NCBI GenBank assembly: GCA_030015575.1
Contig: CM057337.1
Location: 375,061,582-375,125,581 of the forward strand
DNA length: 64,000 nucleotides
From: Agapanthus africanus
Taxonomy: Eukaryota > Streptophyta > Magnoliopsida > Asparagales > Amaryllidaceae
Reading direction: 5' to 3'
The notes under the pieces are model-generated. The model did no database searches. It worked only from the letters and a program-made list of their open reading frames with translations, and was not told the origin of the DNA. The position numbers and the translations under genes are program-made. Each line of letters starts with the position of its first letter. Within the stretch, counting starts at the first letter, position 1. This document shows positions 1-11,107 of this stretch, piece by piece.

Positions 1-1219
1 TCTTCCACGGACATCGTGAAAGCCTGGCGCTTTGGTACATTCCTCCTGGCCTGAGGAGCATTCCTCAGAACGTTCCTTTGAGCTTGATGGAACTGACGAG
101 GAGGTGGTGCAGCTTATGGTCCTCTGGGTGGTGCAGGTAGTGCAAGTCTTAGAGCAGGGGCTTGGATGGCTGGGCGCTGTGGGTAATTGTTTGCTGGCCT
201 GAGTGCAGCAACTTGGTTTTGCCTTTGGGGACAAGACCCGATATCATAAGTAGCTGAGCCGCAGACTAAGCAAAGACGATTGGCTCGCCGGCAGTCTTTC
301 ATCATATGTCCATCTCTCTTGCAGTAGGTACAAAAGGCTGGGCTGGGACGATGGTTCGGTACTCCGGGTCGCCTTGGCACAAAAGGTGGTCTAGACGAGG
401 CTCAACCTGCCATCTGGTTGGCAGGGCGTTTGACTCCTGCAGACTGAAGTCTACCCCTTGCTTTTATCACTGCCTCATAACTGCGGGCAGCTTCTAGAGC
501 ATCCTCATGAGTCAAAAATTTTCCCGTGGCTAGAGCAGCCTGAATCTCTGTGTCCAGACCTTGTTGAAAGCGACAGGCTCTGATCTCGTCCGTCGGTATC
601 AAGTGTTCCGTGAATCTGTTGAAGGATTGTGTTAGCTGTGTAGTATGTGCTAAAAATTGAACTATTGTGACATATCTTACCGGCTTAGCATGGTGAATTC
701 AGCGTCGTACTCATCTACTGATTTGTCCCACATCGAACCCTGTTGTAGATGAATGAATTGCTGCTCCATGGCAAACCTGGCAGTCACAGGAAAGTATTTC
801 GCGTCGAACTTATCACGAAAAGTCTTCCATTCAATAGGCTGTGCAAGACGGCTTTCTTCCGCCTTCCACCAGTTGCGACCATTGTCCATGAGCTGTAGTT
901 TCGCCAAATGGACCCAAGCTATGTCTGGCACTTGTGCTGCTGCCAAATCATCTTCTATGCTTTATGCACATTCTTCAACTTCAAGGGGGCTTCCTTTTCC
1001 GGAGAACTGCTTGGGATGTAAAGCCCTGAATTGCTTTACTCCCGGTGCGTCGGTCTCAGGATGGTTCAGGAGTTGTTGCTGTCCCTCAAGAAAGCTGCGG
1101 ATCGCCTCAAGTATCACAGTTTGCTCGGTGGGTGGCGCAGGAACAGCTGGTGTGAGAGGTAGTGCTGGAGTTGGAGGTGTGTTGTTGACATTGGTGCTGG
1201 TGTTGTTCGGGGAATCCAT
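1..1219 (-). pseudogene. gag: Ty3/gypsy gag, decayed, continues past the window start
   Basis: The putative start is at 1219 (MDSPNNTSTN...). A proline-rich N-terminus leads into the retrotransposon Gag core (FRALHPKQFSGKG, then NWWKAEE, WKTFRDKFDAKYFP and LQQGSMWDKSVDEY at about 677-946). A zinc knuckle of the form C-x2-C-x4-H-x4-C lies at about 290-330 (CTYCKRDGHMMKDC), followed by a second Cys-rich stretch. This is the usual order of a chromovirus-type (Tekay/Del-like) Gag, which coats the RNA and builds the particle. The frame is broken: an in-frame stop at 962-964, a frameshift between about 677 and 602, and further stops at 402-404 and 114-116. The rest of the polyprotein would lie left of base 1. 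The lineage is inferred from motif style only. Confidence 0.85.
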
Positions 1220-1432
1220 AACCCTGAAGAAAAAATTTGTGTTAGGACAGATTCAAGTACATGAAATGATAAGATTCAAGGAATATGAAATTGCAAGATT
1301 CAAGGAACATGAATTGTAAAGAATGTTTTAGTTGCTGGTTCTTGTGTTATATTGCTCAGGTTGTTCAAGCAGAACAGAACTGCATGATAGGGATTCATAC
1401 AGCTCTGACCTGCATGGGCCACCAACAAAACC
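1220..1432 (-). other. Gypsy G leader between 5' LTR and gag
   Basis: Short untranslated stretch between the putative LTR end at 1433 and the gag start. No clear initiator-Met primer-binding site is visible next to the LTR. On the minus strand the sequence begins GGTTTTGTTGGTGGCCCATG, whose TGGTGGCC core could pair with some tRNA 3' end, but I cannot name the tRNA. Confidence 0.5.
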
Positions 1433-1633
1433 TGTCACGCCCCGCTTCCCGGTGTACGACGAAGGGGACGCGATGAGGTCCGCTACGTATATACTCAGAA
1501 GTACATATGCTAAGCGTATCTAAGCAATATGAAAACAATACACAAGAGACAAGACGTAATAAAAACAGCAACTTTTATTTATTAACATTCTTTTGTACAA
1601 TGCATGAAAAGGAAATACAACTGAAATAAAAAG
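1433..1633 (-). repeat. Gypsy G 5' LTR, distal piece (U5 end)
   Basis: On the plus strand it starts TGTCACGCCCCG, a common terminal sequence of plant gypsy LTRs, so on the element strand the LTR ends ...GGGGCGTGACA. It runs into element A, which interrupts it after AAAAG. The other piece resumes at 52278-52283. Removing A gives an LTR of about 3.1 kb (to 55188). Confidence 0.6.
1629..1633. repeat. Target-site duplication of element A (AAAAG)
   Basis: AAAAG directly precedes the A 3' LTR (TGTAGGG...) and is repeated at 52278-52282 directly after the A 5' LTR (...AACTAACA). This proves that 1634-52277 entered as one unit. Confidence 0.93.
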
Positions 1634-3841
1634 TGTAGGGTTCCTAGGCACACTAATGAGGTTCAACAAGGCATCAACCATGCCAAATTAAAATTTTCCG
1701 GTGCCGAGAAACCCTAAACTAGATCGTTAACTAGAGTTTAGGCGAAACGAAATGCGAATAAACAACTTTACTCTAAAGTGAAAGAGACTACAAGCTTTGT
1801 AGATCCGGTCCTCCATTTCCTTAGCTCCGTGATGATGTCCCTCCGCTGCGATCATTGGATCCCAGACTCTAGCGATGGTTTCGTCGAAGAAATGATCGGG
1901 CTAGGTCGTCGACATCGATGCCGAAGATGATCTACGTCGAGGCAACTCAAGATCAAGCTCCAACTTCACCAAGTCATGAAACTTGTGAAGAAAACACCCT
2001 ATACTACATGGCAAGTGGTAGAGGATGAAGAAATAGGAAGTGGGTTCACTTTGGATTTGGATTTCTCACTTGGATTGATCACTTGTTAATTTTCAAGCAA
2101 GCTTTTTCTTCTTTTCTTCATGAAGAAGAAGAAAAATATGAAAAGAAAATGAATTAAGGAATAATAATAAATCAAGTGATCTTATCATATAGCAACCATG
2201 GGTTAGTTTAACTCATGTAGAGAATAAACTAGTGTTTAGGTAATGGTTAGGTTAAGGTAAGAAACAAAATGGTCAAAGCTTATCAAAGCTTCATGAAGCT
2301 TCAAGAACAAAACAAAGTTAGCCACCATTTTGATTCTTGCCAAAAATAAATAAATGAAATAAATAAAGATAACAAAACCCTAACCATTAACCCAAACATG
2401 GTTTGAATCAAACATACACCCAAGTTTGCAAGTATCATCAAACATGATACAAGCTTGTGCACAAAAATATATCACATTTACAATGTGCACAATCAAGTGA
2501 GAAAAACATCTTAAGTGAACCAATATTAGTTAATGTAAAGTGATATATCAAATATATAATCATACATTAAATTATTAAATCAACACTTGACTTAATGATC
2601 CGGTCATATTGCATATAACCGACAAATATCTATAGTAACAACTTATCGAATCAACACTTGATCCGATAACCCGGCTATATCGCATATAATCGATCAATGT
2701 CACCAATCGCGAGAATCGTATACAGTATCACATACTGGTATTATTCTCGGTCCCGCACATATCTCATATGCGCTCCTATTTCGTTTCGCTTGAGCCAGGA
2801 AACCTCTGTGTAGGACTCTAAAGACTCGTCAATACGCCGGTAGCAGGTGATGATCATATCAAACACCCATAAGCCGCAAGCGGTCTACTAAACGTAATGG
2901 CCACCCGGGTATCGAGCGATCAGAAGATCGACGAGCAAGCCCGCTCACACTCCTGTGAATCCAACCAGTAACACTTACCGTACAGTCCGGTCTGTTCGTC
3001 TGATTGTCGCATATCTCGTGTAGGGGTGGTAAACGTCAGACCCCAGTAGCTCGATAAGTCGTGTCGATATGAGGTCTATAACAGTTCGAGAAACTACTGG
3101 TAACACTTACCAGTAAATCTCAGCAACCCTGGCCAGGGATTTCCGGTTATAGCCAATCGAACACAGCGCAACATCAACTCCCTATACCGGGAGAGACGAA
3201 TCCCCTCCTATCGCTCATTGCCTCCATGTGACTCGGGACTGTACCCAAAAACCATCGTTTTGCATGCCCTCTTGGACGTGGTAAGGTGGAAATCAAAGCA
3301 CAGTGGGAATCACACAAGACTCTATGACGATCTCGGGTCTACAGACAAACCTGTACCAGTGTCACCAGAGAACTGCCATCTGACGTAAGGTATAATACCA
3401 TCTGGGAGTTCTCGGCGAGTCCGTCCAGTGTACCCAGTCTCCACTAAGCACCCGTATATCATCTCTGATGTCAAACACCAATGGATATGGGATCATCCAT
3501 CGCCCATCTGTATGGGTTGAGAAGGTACACGCTAGTCTACACTGGTATATCGATGCCCCGCCTCGATACACCCACGATTAGGGACCTTGAAGGATGTACT
3601 TATGGACTACCATGTCCCCACTAGTATGATCCGCATCATAGTCCAGGTAGTCAAGTACACATCCTAAGGGCTTTACCAACATGTAACAGAGAGACAATCA
3701 GTGTACACGTTAAGGTAAAGAGCAACCAGATAGCATACTATCATGTCGAGCAAGAAAGTCCTCCCTATATATGTCCAAGCATCCACTACAATATACATCC
3801 TATGTATAGTAATGGCCTCTAGGGAATACATATAACTAACA
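1634..3841 (-). repeat. Element A 3' LTR (2.2 kb)
   Basis: On the element strand it runs TGTTAG...CCCTACA with terminal TG/CA. It abuts the purine tract at 3842. It contains the blocks shared by all copia LTRs here: a hairpin ACTGGTAA-CAC-TTACCAGT at 3096-3114, the palindrome CCCTGGCCAGGG at 3127-3138, and GACTCTAAAGACTCG near 2816. An open frame of 69 codons (3362-3571, minus) recurs in other copies but is not a supported gene. Confidence 0.93.
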
Positions 3842-3852
3842 ATCTCCCACTT
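3842..3852 (-). other. Element A polypurine tract
   Basis: On the element strand it reads AAGTGGGAGAT directly before the 3' LTR, the expected primer site for plus-strand DNA synthesis. Confidence 0.85.
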
Positions 3853-5143
3853 GCACTAGGGCCATCTGATAGCAGTGGTTGTAGTATCTCATACTCAACT
3901 ATCCCATAAAAGTCTCTCTCTGGGAAAAGGCCTTTGTGAGTGGATCCGCCGTGTTGTCCTCTGAGTCTACTCTCCTAACCTTGATCCCTTGGAGATCAAC
4001 CATCTCCATGATCAGGTGATACTGCCTCAGAATATGTCTGGATCACTGATGGGACGGACGTTCCTAGGCATAAGCCACAACTCCATTGTCTCACAATGGT
4101 CGGAACGAAGTTCATCTCATGAAGTAATATACATCCAGACTGCCTTTTTGGTAGCATCTTAAGTAGCGATGTATCCAGCCTTTATCGTCTAGTATGCCAC
4201 GGTATCTAGCTTGGAACTCTTCCAACATACTGTCCCTTTACTGAGGGTAAAGACAATTCCTGTGACTGACATTCAGTCGTCCTTATCACTATGGAACTTT
4301 TCCAGTGATTCTCCCCTGGATCGATTGATACCTTCTCACTACTACTAGTGAGAATCCTAACATCCAATTACATCTATCTCATAGATGAAAACTCAGGGAT
4401 TAGGAGGTATCATTTTGATCCTATATGGAGAATCCTTGTGATAAGCGGAGATTGATCGAGCGTAGCATAAGAAACTACTTCCCTATCAAGAGTATGTCAT
4501 CCACGTACTCTATGAGGATCACCACCATACTCCCTACTACCTTTTTGTATATACAAGGTTCATCTACCATTTTGATGAAGTCAAACTTTTTGATAACTAC
4601 ATCAAAACAGACGTTCCAACTCTGCGATGTCTGCTTTATCCTATAAAGCAACTTGTACACGTTTCCGCTGCTCCCACTGTCTACGAAGCCCTCTGGCTGT
4701 GTACTTACAGACGTTCTGTTCTAAAACTTCATTTAGAAAAGCAGTCATGACACCCAACCACCAGATATCGTAGTCATGCTATGTAGCCATGGCAGGTAGG
4801 ATCTGGATGGACTTAAGCATAGATCCTTAGAAAAGGTTTCAACATAATCCATACCTGGTCAATGATGCAAACCTTTAACAAGTCTAGCTTTGAAAGTCTC
4901 AACTTTTCCATCTACACCAAGTAATCTTCTCAAGATATACTTGCTCCTGATGGAGATTTAACCCTTTAGATAAAGCAACTAAAGTCCATACTTTGTTGGT
5001 GTATAAGGATTCCATCTCAGATCGCTAAGCATCCAACCATTCTTACAGAGTCCCACTCCTGATGGCCAGCTCGAAACTAGTTGGGCCATCATCTCATGAT
5101 GCAATCCTCGCTCCCACTGTCATAGAGAAACCGAAGTATCTCT
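3853..5143 (-). pseudogene. pol: Element A RT/RNase H relic
   Basis: The minus strand keeps recognisable pieces of copia reverse transcriptase. At 4475-4660 a fragment reads FDVVIKKFDFIK...DEPCIYKK...YVDDILLIG, containing the catalytic YVDD box. Other parts can be aligned by eye at DNA level with the RT/RNase H regions of B (7321-8890) and C (21385-22980), but stops and indels are everywhere and it is shorter than those copies. Element B is inserted at 5144, in the IN-RT linker (the sequence equivalent to RYYGFLMDG of C). It cannot make enzyme. Confidence 0.85.
5139..5143. repeat. Target-site duplication of element B (TCTCT)
   Basis: TCTCT precedes the B 3' LTR and is repeated at 36344-36348 directly after the B 5' LTR. 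Confidence 0.93.
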
Positions 5144-7306
5144 TGTAAGTCCATGCTACCTCTCCCGGTACTTTCGGGCAAGCTGAATTTGATAAAAAAC
5201 GATTTTCTTAGAGGTGGTAACATGGACTTAAAACCCGGATCTTTGTTAAACATCTAACTAACAACCTAACTACGAGTTGCTAACTACTCGGTTAGGGGGT
5301 TATACCTTTCTTTTTCTCGAACTCCTTCGTCTTCAAGCTTCGATGGTCGTCCGAATCGGCTTCTCCCCGTCGTCTCCTTGCGCCGAAGATAGATCCACCT
5401 GAAAGCTTCAACCTTTGGCTCCTTCTTCGAACTTTGAAGAAACTAGTTCACTCGGTTTGCTAAACCTTATGAACTAGAGTGAGTAGAGAAGAGTTTGTAT
5501 GGGATTTTATCTATGGTTCTTGGTTCTCAACTCATGAGACAAGTGAACCATAGAGTCAAGAGAGGGAGAGCAAGAGGAGGAGATGAGAGCTCAAGAACAA
5601 GAGAGAGAATGAGCATGAAAGAATGAGAGAAGACTTTTCTCATTTGGCTCTCATAATCCAAAACAATCATAACACCTCATATCAATCAAGTATTATGTGA
5701 TGGTTTAAGCAACCATAGCCATATCATTTCATGCACTCATTTTGCACAAGAGAGCAAGCAAGCAAAAGTTTTTGCCATGAAATGATAGCTATAGTTATCA
5801 TGATGGTCAACTAGTCAAGCCTAGTCAACCGGTCAACAAAGTCAAAAAGTCAACAAAAGTTAACAAGTCAACAAAGTCAATCCCTCAACAACCATGTCAC
5901 CATAATACTTAATTAATATAATTGTTAATCACATATCATATTCTCATTAGGGTTGAGCAAAAAGTCAATAGTCAACTATCAACGGTCAACAACCCTAATG
6001 AGAATCCTCTGCCTCTGTCTCTCCGTCAACTGTGCATACACACCCGCATCCGCGTTCCGAGGAACACGAATGCATACTGGATAAAACCAATCCCAAAAGG
6101 TACACTAGGATCTGGCTTAAACCAAAGCCCGCTAGTGTGAACTGTCCGGACACTGTACGTGCACAAGTGCACGGATGTGACCGAACCCTGTCGCAAAACC
6201 ATGCGACCTGTCGCAAAACCATGCGACCTCTACTCTTTTGCCTAAAGGCGAATAGCTTTCTGTGTGGGACTCTAAAGACTCGACACTACGCTGGCAGTGG
6301 GTTTAACCACAGACCGCAAGCGGCACTAGCTGTGCGTAACGGTCCCCAGGTAGATGCCGATAAGAAGACTGACGAGGTGAAACCCATCTGAACTCCTACT
6401 GAGTCTGACTGTCACAATCTCCGTACAGTCCGGTCTGTTCGTCTGATACATCGCATGGCGGGCCTAGGGGGCGGTAAACGTCAGTTCCCTAATAGCGGTA
6501 CAAGTCGTGTCGGAGTGAAGCCCAATACACCCTAAGATAACACTGGAAGCCTACCAGTATATCCCGCTTGCCCTGGCCAGGGACTACTCGTATAATGGCT
6601 CTCCTAGACACAGCGCGATGTCAATCCCCAATACCGGGAGAGGCGAATCCTGTCTAACCGTCACTGCCTCCAAGTGCTTCGGGACTGCACCCAACTACTA
6701 CCTGTTTGCACGACTCCTTTGAGCCGTGGTAGGGTAGTAATCAAAGTACAGCGGAAACACACTCGAGGCGAAGTGACAGTGTCAAGTCAGCGGACTAAGC
6801 TGTACTCATGTCACCTGGGAACTGATAACCGACGATAGGTATAATACCAACCGGTCAGTTCCCGACGAGTCCTGTCCAGTGTACTCGTAACCCAACGAGC
6901 ACCCGCATACTATCTCTAGTACGACGTACTGACGGCTGTGGGACAGACCGTCTCCCACACTGGGATGAGAAGCGCATGCGCTAGTCTACTCCGGAGTATC
7001 GATGCCCTGTCTCGATAGTCCTGCGACTATGGACCTGCATAAGGATATGCTTATAGATTACCCAGCCCCACTAGTGTGACTGCCATCACAACGCTGGTAA
7101 TCAAGCAAAGATCCTAAGGGCTCCACTAATGCGTATAGGTGATATAATAAAATAAACACATGTACACATTGAAGTAGAAACAAACCAAGTAGCATACTAC
7201 TATTTTTAGCAAGATTATATATACAAGGTGAATATCCCAAGCTTCCATTAAGTAATATACAAACTAGTATGATACAGTAATGGCCTCTAGGGCATATACA
7301 CTAACA
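5144..7306 (-). repeat. Element B 3' LTR
   Basis: TG...CA ends; begins on the plus strand TGTAAGTCCATGC and ends ...CACTAACA next to the PPT. It contains CCCTGGCCAGGG at 6571-6582 and a 20-bp unit repeated in tandem at 6189-6228. A long inverted repeat lies around 6150-6175 (CGTGCAC/GTGCACG). Confidence 0.94.
6189..6228. repeat. 20-bp tandem duplication inside the B LTR
   Basis: TGTCGCAAAACCATGCGACC occurs twice back to back. The same duplication is in the 5' LTR at about 35226-35265, so it predates the B insertion and marks the subfamily. Confidence 0.85.
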
Positions 7307-7317
7307 ATCTCCCACTT
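7307..7317 (-). other. Element B polypurine tract
   Basis: AAGTGGGAGAT on the element strand, directly before the 3' LTR and directly downstream of the pol stop region. Confidence 0.85.
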
Positions 7318-7320
7318 GCA

Positions 7321-8890
7321 CTAAGTCCATGTACTGGCGTATCGAAGACCTATCATCTCGATCAGCCGCTCGAACTGAGTCTGGGGCAATGCCTTGGTGA
7401 ATGGATCTGCAGTGTTATCTTCTGAAGCAACCCTCCGAACCTCGATCTCCTGGCGATCCACGATCTCCCTGATCAGGTGATACCGCCTTAAGATGTGTCT
7501 GGATCTCTGATGGGACCTGGGTTCCTTCGCTAAAGCTATAGCCCCGTTGTTGTCGCAACACAGAGGTATTGGATCAACAATGGACGGAACCACCTGAAGT
7601 TCTTTCAAGAACTTCCTCATCCAGACAGCTTCTTTTGCGGCATCAGATGCAACGATGTATTCCGCTTCCATTGTCGAGTCTGCAACGGTTTCCTGTTTGA
7701 AACTCTTCCAACACACCGCCCCTCCATTGAGGGTAAAGACAAAACCCGACATGGACTTGGAATCATCCTTGTCACTCTGGAAGCTGGAGTCAGCAAAGGC
7801 CTCGATCTGGAGGTCTTTTCCGCCATACACCAAGAACATCTTATTAGTCCTCCTCAGGTACTTGAGAATGTTCTTTACCGCTATCCAGTGTTTCTCCCCA
7901 GGGTTTGACTGATACCGGCTTACCACACTCAGTGCATAAGCTACATCCGGTCTGGTACACAACATCGCATACATTATAGAGCCTACTGCAGAAGCGTAGG
8001 GTATAATAGACATGCGATCCCTCTCCAAATCAGTCTTAGGAGACATCTCTTTAGAGAGGGTGATCCCGTGACAAGCCGGTAGGTTACCGCGCTTGGAATC
8101 TTCCATACTGAATCTCTTCAGTATGGTGTCGATGTACCTGGACTGTGAAAGTCCTAATATCCTCTTGGATCTATCACGAAGGATCCGGATCCCCAGGATG
8201 TAGGAGGCATCACCCAGGTCTTTCATAAAGAACCTGTGTGACAAGAACCCCTAGACAGATTGTAGCATAGGAATGTCATTTCCTATTAAGAGAATGTCAT
8301 CCACATATAAAACGAGGAATACTACAGTTCTCCCTACAAATCTACTATAGATGCATGGTTCATCTGGATTTTTGATAAAGCCAAATTCCTTGACCGTCTC
8401 ATCAAAACAGATGTTCCAACTCCGCGATGCCTGCTTTAGTCCATAGATGGACTTAAGCAACTTGCACACCTTTCCGCTGCTCCCACTCTGAATGAAACCC
8501 TCTGGCTGGTCCATATAGACACAGTCCTCTAAATTTCCATTTAGAAAAGCTGTCTTTACGTCCATCTGCCAAATCTCATAATCGTGGAAGGCAGCAATGG
8601 CAAGAAGGATCCGAATGGATTTCAGCATAGCCACTGGAGAAAAGGTTTCGTCATAGTCCAAACCAGGTCTTTGACGAAAACCCTTTTCCACAAGTCTAGC
8701 TTTATAGGTCTCAATCTGTCCAACTACACCAATCTTCCTTTTGAAGATCCACTTGCATCCTACGGGTTTTACCCCGTCTAGAGCAATGTCCAACGTCCAT
8801 ACCTTGTTGGTGTACATGGACTCCATTTCGGTGCGCATTGCATTCAGCCATTTTACCGAGTCAACGCTCTGAACGGCCTGCTGGAAGCTA
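7321..8890 (-). pseudogene. pol: Element B reverse transcriptase-RNase H, C-terminal part of pol
   Basis: This continues the B polyprotein after the C insertion. It starts at SFQQAVQSVDS and runs through the RT core (KWIFKRKIG, YDETFSPVAML, QMDVKTAFLNG, catalytic LYVDDILLIGND) to RNase H (AEYIVASDAAKEAVW, CCDNNGAIALAKEP, HILRRYHLIREIVD). One in-frame TAG at 8251-8253 splits it into 8251-8890 and 7321-8244; the reading frame is the same on both sides, so this is a single point lesion. These domains copy the RNA into DNA and remove the template RNA. The N-terminal part is at 29824-32106. Confidence 0.93.
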
Positions 8891-8895
8891 GTAGG
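8891..8895. repeat. Target-site duplication of element C (GTAGG)
   Basis: GTAGG precedes the C 3' LTR (TGAAAGG...) and recurs at 29708-29712 after the C 5' LTR. Confidence 0.93.
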
Positions 8896-11107
8896 TGAAA
8901 GGTTCCTAGGCACCCTATAGAGGTCTCACAAGGCATCGAACATGCCATTTTAAAAAAATTATGGTGCCGAGAAACCCTAACACGGATCTTAGACTAGAAT
9001 TCTAGGCGAAAAACTAAACTAGTTAGCAAATTAACTAAAGGTCGGAAGCTACAACCTTTGTAGATCCGGATTTCCACCTCCTTAGCTCCACGTGGTCATG
9101 CCCTCGCTGTCCATCATGAATCCTCGACTCATTCGTCGGCTTCATCGGATAAACGTGCGGAATAGGTCGTCGGCTTCGTGTCAAAGACGATCTACGTCGA
9201 GGTTGCACTAGTTCAAGCTCCGACTTCACAAAGTTGTGAAACTTGTGAAGAGAACACCCAAAACAACTTGGCAAGAGGTAGAGGGTGAAGAAATAGGAGG
9301 TGGGTTCACTTTAGATTTGGATTTCTCACTCTAGAACACAAGTTGCCATTAAAGGCATCAAGGTTTCTCACTTTGAGAAGAAGAAGAAGATGATAGAATT
9401 CTTATGATAAGTTATTTCTAAAATGAATAATAAAGGAATTCTTATCATCTTCTAACCATGGTCAAGTGTAGAGAATTGACCATGGTTAGTGGGAGTGGTT
9501 AGGTTTAAGCAAGGAGACAAAATGGCATCATTACTAAAAGCTTCATGAAGCTTCACCACACTTCATGATAAAATGAAACCCTTTTGTTTCCATAAATCCA
9601 TTTAATAAATAATAAATGGATTTAATAATAAGAGAATAAATCTTAAACCCCAACCACTCTCATAACCATGGTTGCATTCTTTACACAAAGCCAAAACTAC
9701 ATGCATCATCAAACATGATACATATAAGTGCACAAAAGTATATCACATATACAATGTGTAAATCAAGTGAGAAAAATCCGTTTAAAGTGAACCAATACTA
9801 GTTAATGCAAAGTAATATATCAAATATATAATTATACATTAAATCATTAAATCAACACTTGATTCAATGATCCGGTCATGTCGCACATAACCGACTAGTA
9901 TTCAATGTATCGACTTATCGAATCGATCTTCGATTCGATAACTAGGTTATATCATATACAACCAATCGAAACATTAATCGCGAGAATTAAATACGGTATC
10001 ACATACATGCATTATTCTCGGTCCCGCACATATCTCATATGCACTCCTATTTCGTTTCGCTTGAACCAGGAAACCTCTGTGTAGGATTCTAAAGACTCGT
10101 CAATACGCCGGTAGCAGATGATGATCATATCATGCACCCACAAGCCGCAAGCGGTCTGCTAAACATAACGGCCACCCGGGTATTGAGCGATCAGAAGATC
10201 GACGAGCTAGCCCGCTCACACTCCTGCGAATCCGACCAGTAACACTTACCGTATAGTCCGGTCTCTTCGTCTGATATGTCGCATATCAAGTCTAGGGGTG
10301 GTAAACGTCAGACCCCAATAACCCGATAAGTCATGCCGATGTGAGGCTCGTAACGGGTCGAGAAACTACTGGTAACACTTACCAGTAAATCTCTGATCAG
10401 CCCTGGCCAGGGACTTCCCTGCTACGGCCAATCGAGCACAGCGCAACATCAACTCCCAATACCGGGAGAGACGAAACCCCTCCTATCGCTCATTGCCTCC
10501 ATGTGACTCGGGACTGTGCCCAAAGACCACCGTTTTGCACGCCCTCATGGACGTGGTAAGGTGGAGATCAAAGCACAGTGGGAATCACACAAGACTCTAT
10601 GACGATCTCGGGTCTACAGACTAACCTATACAAGTGTCACCTGAGAACTGCCATCTGACGTGAGGTATAATACCATCTGGGAGTTCTCGGCGAGTCCGTC
10701 CAGTGTACCCAGTCTCCACTGAGCACCCGTATACCATCTCTGATGTCAAACACCAATGGATATAGGATCATCCATCGCCCATCACATGGGTCGAGAAGCG
10801 TATACGCTAGTCCACACTGGTATATCGATGCCCCGTCTCGATACACCCACGACTAGGGACCTTGAAGGATGTACTTATGGACTACCATGTCCCCACTAGT
10901 ATGATCTGCATCATAGTCCAGGTAGTCAAGTACATATCCTAAGGGCTTTACCAACATGTAATTATAACACAGTATAAAGAGACTAGTGTACATGTTAAGA
11001 TAAAGAGCAACCAGATAGCATACTATCATGTCGAGCAAGAAAGTCATCTCTATATATGTCCAAGCATCCAATATAATATACATCATCTTTACAATACTGG
11101 CCTCTAG
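8896..11107 (-). repeat. Element C 3' LTR, main piece
   Basis: Starts TGAAAGGTTCCTAGG on the plus strand. It is cut after TCTAG by element D, and the last 19 bp resume at 21352. Contains CCCTGGCCAGGG at 10401-10412. Confidence 0.94.
11103..11107. repeat. Target-site duplication of element D (TCTAG)
   Basis: TCTAG precedes the D 3' LTR and is repeated at 21347-21351 directly after the D 5' LTR. Confidence 0.94.

Noticed and set aside
753-1319. 188-codon plus-strand open frame
   Set aside because: Antisense of the gypsy gag; Ser/Cys-rich shadow translation with no known domain.
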